This document shows positions 48,110 to 55,859 of a stretch of DNA of 64,000 nucleotides, piece by piece (the first letter of the stretch is position 1; every line of letters starts with the position of its first letter). The position numbers were made by a program, and so were the translations under genes. The notes beneath the pieces were generated by a model. That model made no database searches and was not told where the DNA came from. It worked only from the letters and a program-made list of their open reading frames with translations. The stretch is from the NCBI RefSeq assembly GCF_014083985.1, contig NZ_CP046907.1, positions 1,434,501 through 1,498,500 of the forward strand. Direction: 5' to 3'. This stretch comes from Streptomyces sp. SCUT-3. GTDB taxonomy: Bacteria > Actinomycetota > Actinomycetes > Streptomycetales > Streptomycetaceae.

Positions 48110-49528
48110 TCAGACGACGGGCGCCGAGCGGGGCACCGAGAGGGTGACCTCCAGGCCGTGGGGGTCTCGGGGCGCGTAGGTGATGCCGCCGCCGCCCGCG
48201 GTGAGCAGGGCGCGGGCGATGGACAGCCCGAGTCCGGAGCCGTCGACGTTCTGGTGCCGCCCGCTGCGCCAGAACCGGTCCCCGATGCGGGAGAGCTCCT
48301 CCTCGGCCAGTCCCGGGCCCCCGTCGGCCACGGTGATCTCCACGGTGCCGGTGAGCACCCGCACCCGCACCTCCACCCCCTCGCCGGCGGGGGTGAACTT
48401 GATCGCGTTGTCCACCACGGCGTCCAGCGCGCTGGACAGGGCGATCGGGTCGGCCCACCCGGTCGCGGCGCCGGGGCCGTCGTAGGCCAGGGCGACCTCC
48501 TGCCGCCCGGCGGCGGCCTGCCAGGCGGCCACCCGCTCCGCCGCCAGCTCGGCGATGTCGGTGATCTTCAGGTCGGGTTCGGCGTGCTCGGCCAGGGCCA
48601 GGCCGAGCAGGTCGTCCAGGACCCTGGCCAGCCGCCGGCCCTCCTCCTTCACCGAGGCCAGCTCCGCCCGGTGCTCCCCGGGCAGCGAGTAGCCCAGGAC
48701 CTCGATCCGCAGCATCAGTGCCGCGAGCGGATTGCGCAGCTGGTGCGAGGCGTCGGCGACGAACGCGCGCTGCTGCTCCAGGACGTCCTGGAGGTGGTCG
48801 GCCATCTCGTTGAACGAGCCCGCCAGCCGCCGCAGCTCGGGAGGGCCGCCGGCCGGGGCCACCCGGGACTTCAGGCGGCCGGTCGCGATGTCGTGGGTGA
48901 CGGCGTCCAGGAGTCTCACCGGGCGCAGCACCCAGCCGGTGAGGCGGACGGCGGCCAGGACGGCCACCAGCATGGCCGCCGCCTCGCCCGCGCCGAGCAC
49001 CAGCCAGTCGTGCAGGATGCGCGAGCGCAGGCCGTCGGTGGGCGAGTCGGTGAGCACCACGGCGACCACGTCGCCGTCGCGCACGATCGGGGAGGCGACG
49101 ACCAGCCGCCGGTCCCGCCAGGGCCACGCCTGCGGCGGGTCGTGGCTGCGCCGCCCGTCCAGGGCCTCCTCGAAGGCGCGGTCGGTCTCCTCGTCCCCGG
49201 GCAGCCGCCAGCCGGCGGGGGCGACGGCCATCGGGGCGCGGTCGCGGTGGAAGACGCCGGCCCGGATGCGGTAGAGCTCCTCGTAGCGGCGCAGCTCGGA
49301 GGCGAGGGTGGCCCTCTTCCCCTCCTCGTCCAGGCCGGGCGGGGCCGCCTCGGCGGTGCGGGCGGTGACGAACTGCGCGACGGCGGCGAACCGCGCGGCG
49401 TCGTCCATGCGGTCGACGACGACCTTCTGCTGCTGCGCGGCGGCCAGGCTGGCCGCCAGGGGGAAGCCCAGGGCGAGCAGGACGCCGGCCATCAGGGAGA
49501 GCAGGATCGCCAGGAGTCGGGTGCGCAC
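48110..49528 (-). CDS. gluK: Sensor histidine kinase GluK-like
   Basis: A 472-residue membrane histidine kinase. TM1 (LLAILLSLMAGVLLALGFPLA) and TM2 (GEAAAMLVAVLAAVRLTGWVL) frame an extracellular region of about 150 residues. A HAMP segment (LRPVRLLDAVTHDIATGRL) follows. The phosphoacceptor His is in DASHQLRNPLAALMLR. ATP-binding boxes are DNAIKFTPAGEG (N), VADGGPGL (G1) and GSGLGLSIARALL (G2). It begins 12 bases after the response regulator stop, so the pair is one operon. By position next to gluABCD it corresponds to GluK of S. coelicolor, which is reported to govern glutamate uptake. Confidence 0.9.
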   Translation of the reverse strand: MRTRLLAILLSLMAGVLLALGFPLAASLAAAQQQKVVVDRMDDAARFAAVAQFVTARTAEAAPPGLDEEGKRATLASELRRYEELYRIRAGVFHRDRAPMAVAPAGWRLPGDEETDRAFEEALDGRRSHDPPQAWPWRDRRLVVASPIVRDGDVVAVVLTDSPTDGLRSRILHDWLVLGAGEAAAMLVAVLAAVRLTGWVLRPVRLLDAVTHDIATGRLKSRVAPAGGPPELRRLAGSFNEMADHLQDVLEQQRAFVADASHQLRNPLAALMLRIEVLGYSLPGEHRAELASVKEEGRRLARVLDDLLGLALAEHAEPDLKITDIAELAAERVAAWQAAAGRQEVALAYDGPGAATGWADPIALSSALDAVVDNAIKFTPAGEGVEVRVRVLTGTVEITVADGGPGLAEEELSRIGDRFWRSGRHQNVDGSGLGLSIARALLTAGGGGITYAPRDPHGLEVTLSVPRSAPVV

Positions 49529-49540
49529 CGCGGCCCGGTC

Positions 49541-50275
49541 CTAGTCCGTGGGCGGGACGAGCCGGTAGCCGACCCCGCGCACGGTCTCGATCAGGGCGGG
49601 CAGCTTGAGCTTGGAGCGCAGCGAGGCCACGTGCACCTCGAGGGTGCGGCCGGTCCCCTCCCAGCTGGTCTGCCAAACCTCGCTGATGATCTGCTCGCGC
49701 CGGAAGACGACGCCGGGGCGCTTGGCGAGCAGCGCCAGCAGGTCGAACTCCTTGCGGGTGAGGGCGACCCCCACGCCGTTGACCTCGACCCTGCGGCCGG
49801 CCTGCTCCAGGGTGACCGGGCCCAGGACGACCGGGGCCAGGACGGCCGTGCCGGAGGGGGCACCCGCGTGGCCGGGAGGGTTGGGCAGGGGGGTCTCCTG
49901 GGTGTCCTCGGAGCTGCGGCGGCTCACCGCGTGGATGCGGGCGAGCAGTTCCCCGGTGTCGTAGGGCTTGACGACGTAGTCGTCCGCGCCCAGGTTGAGG
50001 CCGTGGATGCGGGAGCGGACGTCCGCGCGGGCGGTGACCATGATCACCGGTACGCGGCTCACGCGGCGGATGCGGCTGCACACCGCGAAGCCGTCCTGGT
50101 CCGGCAGCCCCAGGTCCAGCAGCACCACCCGGTGGGGGTCGCCGCCGTCCGGCAGGAGCGCCTGCAGCGCCTCCTCGCCGTTCCGCGCGTGGGTGACGGC
50201 GATGCCGTGCCGGCCGAGCACCGCCCTGAGCGCGGCCGCGACGTGCTCGTCGTCCTCCACCAGCAGCAGTCGCAA
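49541..50275 (-). CDS. gluR: Response regulator GluR-like (OmpR family)
   Basis: A 244-residue response regulator. The receiver domain has the acidic pair in LLLVEDDEH, phosphoacceptor Asp in VVLLDLGLPDQDG, Thr in VTARAD and Lys in DYVVKPYDTGELLARI. After an unusually long ~35-residue Pro/Gly linker comes an OmpR winged helix (GVALTRKEFDLLALLAKRPG; GRTLEVHVASLRSKL; IETVRGVGYRL). The TTG at 50275 is selected because GAAGGAGGA lies 8-9 bases upstream and it gives the standard LRLLLVEDD start. It is divergent from gluA; the shared 270-base gap is the likely target. Confidence 0.92.
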   Translation of the reverse strand: MRLLLVEDDEHVAAALRAVLGRHGIAVTHARNGEEALQALLPDGGDPHRVVLLDLGLPDQDGFAVCSRIRRVSRVPVIMVTARADVRSRIHGLNLGADDYVVKPYDTGELLARIHAVSRRSSEDTQETPLPNPPGHAGAPSGTAVLAPVVLGPVTLEQAGRRVEVNGVGVALTRKEFDLLALLAKRPGVVFRREQIISEVWQTSWEGTGRTLEVHVASLRSKLKLPALIETVRGVGYRLVPPTD

Positions 50276-50430
50276 CGCGCTGCTCCTCCTTCGCCTTCCC
50301 GTCGGTCCCGAATCGTTCCTCCGGTGAAGTGACACCGATTCGTACGGGCGGCGTCAAGCGGATCACGCCCGTGCGGAGGAGAAGTTACGCAGACGGTATC
50401 GGCCACCCTGTCCGGTATCCACTCTGCGTG

Positions 50431-50457
50431 TACGGCCGGTGGCCGTATCGTTATGCT
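50431..50457 (+). promoter_or_regulatory. Inverted repeat and -10 in the gluR-gluA intergenic region
   Basis: TACGGCCGGTGGCCGTA (50431-50447) is a perfect 7-bp inverted repeat around a 3-base centre. Five bases later comes TATGCT (50452-50457), a plausible -10 for gluABCD. The repeat occupies the -35 zone, as for an activator or repressor site, and GluR is the obvious candidate. There is no TTGACA-like -35. Confidence 0.45.
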
Positions 50458-50545
50458 CAATTTCCGCTCAGATGTGATGACGCAGGTCGCCCCGCCTCAC
50501 TAGGGTCGGCGCAATCCCGCCGACCGGAGACGGAGCTGACCGCCC

Positions 50546-51322
50546 ATGACCGAGGTCTTTGTGACCAAGGACGCCGCACCCGCGGACGATCCCCTGGTCG
50601 TGCTGGAGAACGTGAACAAGCACTTCGGCGCTCTGCACGTGCTCCAGGACATCGACCTGACCATCGCCCGCGGCGAGGTCGTGGTCGTCATCGGACCCTC
50701 CGGGTCCGGAAAGTCCACGCTGTGCCGCACCATCAACCGTCTGGAGACGGTCGACTCGGGCACCATCCGCATCGACGGCAGGCCGCTGCCCGCCGAGGGC
50801 CGCGAGCTCGCCCGGCTGCGCGCCGACGTCGGCATGGTCTTCCAGTCGTTCAACCTGTTCGCGCACAAGACCGTTCTGGAGAACGTCGTGCTCGGCCAGG
50901 TCAAGGTGCGCAGGGCCGACAAGAAGGCCGCCGAGCAGAAGGCGCGTGCGCTGCTGGAGCGCGTGGGCGTGGGCAACCAGGCGGACAAGTACCCCGCCCA
51001 GCTGTCCGGCGGACAGCAGCAGCGCGTGGCGATCGCCCGCGCGCTGGCCATGGACCCGAAGGTCATGCTCTTCGACGAGCCGACCTCCGCCCTGGACCCG
51101 GAGATGATCAACGAGGTCCTGGAGGTCATGCAGCAGCTGGCCCGGGACGGCATGACGATGGTCTGCGTCACCCACGAGATGGGCTTCGCCCGCTCCGCCG
51201 CCAACCGCGTGCTCTTCATGGCCGACGGCCGGATCGTCGAGCAGGCGAGCCCCGAGGAGTTCTTCACCAACCCCAAGAGCGACCGGGCCAAGGACTTCCT
51301 GTCGAAGATCCTCCACCACTGA
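50546..51322 (+). CDS. gluA: Glutamate ABC transporter ATP-binding protein GluA
   Basis: A 258-residue cytoplasmic ATPase of a polar-amino-acid importer. Walker A is [19 protein letters not shown], the Q-loop is [12 protein letters not shown], the signature is [19 protein letters not shown], Walker B is [15 protein letters not shown] and the switch His is in [10 protein letters not shown]. It is the first gene of the gluABCD operon, 21 bases or fewer before gluB. Confidence 0.96.
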   Translation: MTEVFVTKDAAPADDPLVVLENVNKHFGALHVLQDIDLTIARGEVVVVIGPSGSGKSTLCRTINRLETVDSGTIRIDGRPLPAEGRELARLRADVGMVFQSFNLFAHKTVLENVVLGQVKVRRADKKAAEQKARALLERVGVGNQADKYPAQLSGGQQQRVAIARALAMDPKVMLFDEPTSALDPEMINEVLEVMQQLARDGMTMVCVTHEMGFARSAANRVLFMADGRIVEQASPEEFFTNPKSDRAKDFLSKILHH

Positions 51323-51333
51323 GAAGGCAAGGG

Positions 51334-52266
51334 ATGTCTCCCATGAAGTTCCGCAAGACCGCCGCAGCGACCTTCGCCGTCCTGGCGCTCACCGCGACCG
51401 CCGCCTGTGGCGGCAAGGAGGGCACCCCCTCCTCCAACGCCAAGCCGAGCAACTCCTCCGGCGAGACCCCGGAGCTGCCCACCTACAAGGTGGCCTCCGG
51501 CGTCGACCTCGAGGGCTCCGACACCTTCGACCGGATCAAGAAGAACGGCAAGGTCACCATCGGCGTCAAGAACGACCAGCCGTACCTGGGCTTCGAGGAC
51601 CCCAACACCGGGGAGCGCTCGGGCTTCGACATCGAGATCGCCAAGATGATCGCGGCCGACCTCGGCCTGTCCGCCGACAAGATCACGTACAAGACGATCG
51701 ACTCGAAGAACCGCGAGACCGCGATCTCCCAGGGCCAGGTCGACTACTACGTCGGCACCTACACGATCAACGACGAGCGCAAGAAGAAGATCTCCTTCGC
51801 CGGCCCGTACTACATCGCCGGGCAGAGCCTGCTGGTCCGCAAGGACGACGACTCCATCAAGTCCGAGGAAGACCTCAAGGGCAAGAAGGTCTGCTCCATC
51901 AGCGGCTCCACCCCCCTGATGAACATCCAGAAGGGCAACTACGGCGCCGAGATCGTCGCGCTGGACAAGTACACGGACTGCGTCAAGCAGCTCACCGACG
52001 GCCAGGTGGACGCGGTGACCACCGACGACGCCATCCTCAAGGGCTACGCCGCCCAGCAGCCCAAGGTCCTCAAGGTGGTCGGCGAGCCGTTCTCCGACGA
52101 GCCCTACGGCGTCGGCCTCCCCAAGAACGACAAGGTCTTCCAGGAGGCCCTGCTCGACGCGCTGCAGAACCACATGGACAACGGCGACTGGAAGAAGGCG
52201 TACGACGCCACGCTCGGCCTCTCCGGCTCCCCGGCCGACGAGCCGCCGGCGCTCGAGCGCAACTGA
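51334..52266 (+). CDS. gluB: Glutamate-binding lipoprotein GluB
   Basis: A 310-residue substrate-binding protein. The signal peptide (FRKTAAATFAVLALTATAA) ends with a lipobox Cys (TAAC), so it is tethered outside the membrane. After a Ser/Asn-rich tether, the SBP_bac_3 domain shows VTIGVKNDQPYLGFED, GFDIEIAKMIAADLG, DERKKKISFAGPYYIAGQ and GQVDAVTTDDAILKGY. Two Cys (KVCSIS and YTDCVKQL) probably form a disulfide. An ATG at 51343 also has a suitable ribosome site. It delivers ligand to GluC/GluD and shares its ligand domain with the receptor kinase at 46132. Confidence 0.95.
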   Translation: MSPMKFRKTAAATFAVLALTATAACGGKEGTPSSNAKPSNSSGETPELPTYKVASGVDLEGSDTFDRIKKNGKVTIGVKNDQPYLGFEDPNTGERSGFDIEIAKMIAADLGLSADKITYKTIDSKNRETAISQGQVDYYVGTYTINDERKKKISFAGPYYIAGQSLLVRKDDDSIKSEEDLKGKKVCSISGSTPLMNIQKGNYGAEIVALDKYTDCVKQLTDGQVDAVTTDDAILKGYAAQQPKVLKVVGEPFSDEPYGVGLPKNDKVFQEALLDALQNHMDNGDWKKAYDATLGLSGSPADEPPALERN

Positions 52267-52284
52267 CCGGCGACTGATCCGCGC

Positions 52285-52325
52285 GGCTGCCGGCCGCGCC
52301 CCTGCGCGGGGCGCGGCCGGCGGCC
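52285..52325 (+). terminator. Intra-operon hairpin between gluB and gluC
   Basis: An imperfect 18-bp stem (52285-52302 / 52308-52325) lies in the 80-base gap. Such hairpins after binding-protein genes commonly attenuate transcription or protect the upstream mRNA, giving more GluB than permease. Confidence 0.7.
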
Positions 52326-52346
52326 GGGCGAACCTGCGGAGACCTG

Positions 52347-52994
52347 ATGAACGTACTGCTCGACCACTTCTCGCTGTTCCGCGACGGATTCCTGGGAACC
52401 CTGTCGCTGACCGCGGTCAGTGCGGTGATAGCCCTCGTGCTGGGCGCCCTCGTCGCGGCCTGCCGCGTGTCGCCGGTACCGCCGCTGCGGGCCTTCGGCA
52501 CCATGTGGGTCACCCTGCTGCGCAACACCCCGCTGACCCTGCTGTTCCTGGTCGCGATCTTCGTCGTGCCGCAGGTCTTCTTCCCCGGCCTGAGCTACTA
52601 CACCCTGTCCGTGTGGGCCCTGGGCTGCTACACCTCCGCCTTCGTCTGCGAGGCGCTGCGCTCGGGCATCAACACGGTCCCGGTCGGGCAGGCCGAGGCC
52701 GCCCGCAGCCTGGGGATGACCTTCGGCCAGACCCTGCGGCTGATCGTCCTGCCCCAGGCGGGACGCACCGTCGTGCCCCCGATGAGCAGCATCCTCATCG
52801 CCCTCACCAAGAACACCTCCCTCGCCGGCGCCTTCAACGTCTTCGAACTCTTCGGGGCCCAGAAGACGCTGAGCGAACTGGGGTACAGCATCGTGGTGAT
52901 CTTCGGCTGGATCGCCCTCGCCTACCTGATCATCACCCTGACCCTCAGCGGCCTGTTCCGGCTGCTGGAGAACCGGCTGGCGGTGGCCCGATGA
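52347..52994 (+). CDS. gluC: Glutamate ABC transporter permease GluC
   Basis: A 215-residue inner-membrane permease with about five helices (LSLTAVSAVIALVLGALVAA; TLLFLVAIFVVPQVFF; YSIVVIFGWIALAYLIITLTL). The coupling EAA motif that docks the ATPase is EAARSLGMTFGQTLRLIVLPQA. LRNTPLTLLF is the usual N-terminal loop of amino-acid permeases. Its TGA overlaps the ATG of gluD. Confidence 0.95.
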   Translation: MNVLLDHFSLFRDGFLGTLSLTAVSAVIALVLGALVAACRVSPVPPLRAFGTMWVTLLRNTPLTLLFLVAIFVVPQVFFPGLSYYTLSVWALGCYTSAFVCEALRSGINTVPVGQAEAARSLGMTFGQTLRLIVLPQAGRTVVPPMSSILIALTKNTSLAGAFNVFELFGAQKTLSELGYSIVVIFGWIALAYLIITLTLSGLFRLLENRLAVAR

Positions 52995-53896
52995 GTGCCA
53001 GTGTCCTCTACGACGTCCCCGGCCCCCGGGCCCGCAGGCGCAACCTCCTCTACTCGGTGGTCGGCGGGGCCGCCCTCCTCGGGCTGCTGGTCTTCGTCGT
53101 CATGCGCCTGTACTCGCAGGGGCAGTTCGAGTCCTACATGTGGGACCTGTTCGAGTACAACGGCATCCGGCAGCGCCTCCTGGACGGCCTGGTCTCGACG
53201 CTGCTGGCCTTCTCGATGGCCGCCGTGCTCTCCCTGGTGCTCGGCGCGCTGCTGGCGGCGGGCCGGCTCTCCGACCACCGCCCGGTGCGCTGGGTCTGCA
53301 CCGCGGTCGTGGAGTTCTTCCGGGCGATGCCGCTGCTGATCATGATCTTCGCCCTCTACCTCAGCGTCTTCACCGGGACGCCGCTGTGGGCCCTGGTCAT
53401 CGGCCTCACCCTCTACAACGGCTCCGTCCAGGCCGAGGTGATCCGCGCCGGCATCAACTCCGTGCCCAAGGGGCAGGCCGAGGCCGCCTACGCCCTCGGC
53501 ATGCGCAAGACCCAGGTGATGCTGACCGTCCTGGTCCCCCAGGCCGTGCGGGCGATGCTCCCGACGATCATCAGCCAGCTGGTGGTGACCCTCAAGGACA
53601 CCTCGCTCGGCTACGTCATCACCTACGAGGAGCTGCTCTACGCGGGCGGCGTGATCATGCGGAACACCGTCACCGAGGGCGGCAACCCGTACGTGCCCGT
53701 CGTGATCGTGGTCGGCACCGTCTACGTCCTGATGTGCCTGGCGCTGTCCTACCTGGCCACCTGGATCGAGAAGCGCGGGCGGCGCAGCCGCAAGGGCACT
53801 CCGCCCGCCGCCCCGGACGCGTCCGCGCCGACCCCGGGCGCCGTGCCGCCGCAGATGGCCCCGGAGGCGGCCCTCGAAGCCCCCCGGAAGAGCTGA
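52991..53896 (+). CDS. gluD: Glutamate ABC transporter permease GluD
   Basis: A 301-residue permease partnering GluC. An extra N-terminal helix (LLYSVVGGAALLGLLVFVVM) precedes the conserved core (STLLAFSMAAVLSLVLGALLAA; FFRAMPLLIMIFALYL). The EAA loop is EAAYALGMRKTQVMLTVLVPQA. The C-terminal tail after TWIEKRGRRSRK is Pro/Ala-rich and disordered. It starts within ATGA overlapping the gluC stop, indicating translational coupling. Confidence 0.95.
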   Translation: MSASVLYDVPGPRARRRNLLYSVVGGAALLGLLVFVVMRLYSQGQFESYMWDLFEYNGIRQRLLDGLVSTLLAFSMAAVLSLVLGALLAAGRLSDHRPVRWVCTAVVEFFRAMPLLIMIFALYLSVFTGTPLWALVIGLTLYNGSVQAEVIRAGINSVPKGQAEAAYALGMRKTQVMLTVLVPQAVRAMLPTIISQLVVTLKDTSLGYVITYEELLYAGGVIMRNTVTEGGNPYVPVVIVVGTVYVLMCLALSYLATWIEKRGRRSRKGTPPAAPDASAPTPGAVPPQMAPEAALEAPRKS

Positions 53897-53913
53897 CGCC
53901 CCGTCTGCTCCCC

Positions 53914-53951
53914 GACGCCCCGCAGGCCTTGTCCCAGGTCGGCGGGGCGTC
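53914..53951 (+). terminator. gluABCD operon terminator
   Basis: A 10-bp stem (53914-53923 / 53942-53951) with an 18-base loop starts about 18 bases after the gluD stop. Confidence 0.65.
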
Positions 53952-54029
53952 CGCCGTCAGGGGTGCGTGCGCCGGGCGCGCCCCCGCCCCCGCTTGACGC
54001 GGGCATCACCAGCGGCTTGCATACGTTCT

Positions 54030-55775
54030 GTGATCGTGGATCCGGTGATCGTCGCCGGCGCCGGGCCGACAGGGCTGACCCTGGCGCTCGCGCTCGCCCG
54101 GCACGGTGTACCCAGCGTTGTTCTCGACGAGGCCGACGGCCCGCCGCGCGGCGGGCCGCGCTCGGCCGTGCTGCGCCCCGACACGGTGGCCCTGTACGAG
54201 CGGCTGGGCCACCGCGGCCCGGACGCCGACGGAGCCCGGTGGGGCGCCTGGCGCACCGTGCGCCGCCGGCAGGAGGTGCTGCGGGTCGACTTCGCCCCCG
54301 GCCCCTCCGGCACCGCCGCCCCCGGGGCGGGGAGCGGGACGGGGGCCGGACGGCCGGCCTCCCCCCTGCACGTCCTCCAGCACCGCCTCCAGCACGGCCT
54401 GGCCGAGGCCGCCGCCGGGCAGGAGCCGATCCGGCTCGTCCCCGGCTGCCGGGTCGTCCGCGTCGAGCAGGACGACGACGGCGTCACCGTGCACACCGAC
54501 GGCGGCCCCGCCCCCTCGTGGCGCGGCAGCTTCCTGGTCGGGTGCGACGGCCCCCGCTCCACCGTGCGCAAACTGCTGCGCGTCCGCTTCCCCGGGCGCA
54601 CCGCGGTGGACCGGTACGCGGTCGCCGTGCTGCGCGCCCCCCTTCCGTTCCCCGGAGAATCGCTCCTGCACCGGGACCCGCCGTGGCGCGGGGACACCGA
54701 GGTGACGGCCCGTCCGCTGCCCGACGACGTGTGGCGCCTGGACTGGCGCCTCCCGCAGGCGGCGCGCGGGGGCTCCCCCCTGACGCCGGACGACCTGGTG
54801 GCCAGGATCCGCAACACCCTCGGCGGCTGGTGCGGCGAGGTCCCCCCGTACGACCTGCACGCGGCCGTGGAGTACACCGTGCACCAGCGGCTCGCCCGGC
54901 GGTGGCGCGTCGGCCGGATCTTCCTGGCCGGCGACGCCGCGCACGTGCTGGGCGCCCTGGGCATGCAGTCGGTCGACGAGGGTGCGCGCGACGCCGACAA
55001 CCTGGCGTGGAAGCTGGCCATGGTCCTGCGCGGCGAGGCCCCAGACGCGCTGCTGGACACCTACCAGACCGAGCGGCGGGGCGCCGTCGGCGCACGGCTG
55101 CGCGCCGCCGACCAGGCCCTGCCCCTGCTGCGCTCCTCCGGCCCGCTGCACGCCGTCCGGCGCTCGGTGCTGTCCGGGTCAATGCGCAGGCACGGGGCGC
55201 TGCTCTCCGACGGCAACCTGGGCACCGGGCTGCTCGGGGCACCCCCGGTCCACAGCCCCCCTCCGGCGCCCGGGCCCGCCCGGGGCGGCGGGCGGGCCGT
55301 GCCGCAGCCGCGCACCGCCACCCCACCGGGCGCGGTGGTCGAGGACGTCGCGGTGACGGCCGTCGACGGATCCCCCGGGCGGCTGCGCGACCGGCTGGGC
55401 CGCCACCTGCTGGTGCTGCTGGTCGCCCCGGGAACCGGGGTGTGGGAGAGCCGCCACTGGCTCACCGCCGGGCTGATGCCCCGGCTCGCGGAGGCCACGG
55501 CGGCGCTGCCGGTGCCCGCGGAGCTCCTGGTGACCGAGGCCTATCCGGGGGCGGTGGCGCACACGGTCCTGCTGGTCCGGCCGGACGGGCACCTGGTCGC
55601 CACGATGACCGGCTGCCGGCCCGAGGAACTGCGCGCCCACGTCGAGGCGGTACGCGGCGGGGCCGGCGGACCGCCGCCCCGGGAACCCTCCGAAGACCGT
55701 TCCGGGGAATCCTCCGGGGACTCCTCGGGAGCACCGGCAGGGGCCCCCTCCGGGAGCCGCACCGGAAGCGGCTGA
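54030..55775 (+). CDS. FAD-dependent aromatic monooxygenase (PHBH-like)
   Basis: A protein of about 581 residues, class A flavoprotein hydroxylase. The FAD-binding dinucleotide fold is at the start: VIVAGAGPTGLTLALALARHG. The DG motif is FLVGCDGPRSTVRKLL and the GD motif is IFLAGDAAHVLGALGMQSVDEGARDADNLAWKLA. A thioredoxin-like C-terminal domain (GRHLLVLLVAPGTGVW) and a low-complexity Ser/Gly tail follow. The usual H-x-P-P at the GD motif is replaced by HVLGALG, as in its Streptomyces relatives. No biosynthetic cluster is adjacent, so the substrate is unknown. GTGs at 54030 and 54036 are both possible starts and no ribosome site is seen, so the mRNA may be leaderless. Confidence 0.85.
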   Translation: MIVDPVIVAGAGPTGLTLALALARHGVPSVVLDEADGPPRGGPRSAVLRPDTVALYERLGHRGPDADGARWGAWRTVRRRQEVLRVDFAPGPSGTAAPGAGSGTGAGRPASPLHVLQHRLQHGLAEAAAGQEPIRLVPGCRVVRVEQDDDGVTVHTDGGPAPSWRGSFLVGCDGPRSTVRKLLRVRFPGRTAVDRYAVAVLRAPLPFPGESLLHRDPPWRGDTEVTARPLPDDVWRLDWRLPQAARGGSPLTPDDLVARIRNTLGGWCGEVPPYDLHAAVEYTVHQRLARRWRVGRIFLAGDAAHVLGALGMQSVDEGARDADNLAWKLAMVLRGEAPDALLDTYQTERRGAVGARLRAADQALPLLRSSGPLHAVRRSVLSGSMRRHGALLSDGNLGTGLLGAPPVHSPPPAPGPARGGGRAVPQPRTATPPGAVVEDVAVTAVDGSPGRLRDRLGRHLLVLLVAPGTGVWESRHWLTAGLMPRLAEATAALPVPAELLVTEAYPGAVAHTVLLVRPDGHLVATMTGCRPEELRAHVEAVRGGAGGPPPREPSEDRSGESSGDSSGAPAGAPSGSRTGSG

Positions 55776-55859
55776 ACCTCCCTGCCGAGCCTCCCCGCCG
55801 GGCCTTCCCGCTTCTGCAGCCGGGCGCGCCGTGCGTCCCGCGGCCGGTGCGGCGGGGCT

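Noticed and set aside
43563-48179. A 1538-codon plus-strand open frame opposite miaB and across the kinase
   Set aside because: It is a GC-bias shadow of real genes; no motif is recognisable in its translation.
31270-55775. A siderophore or antibiotic gene cluster formed by the NIS synthetase, NAT-like and flavin monooxygenase genes
   Set aside because: The genes are far apart and separated by housekeeping genes; no carrier proteins, synthases or resistance genes are present.
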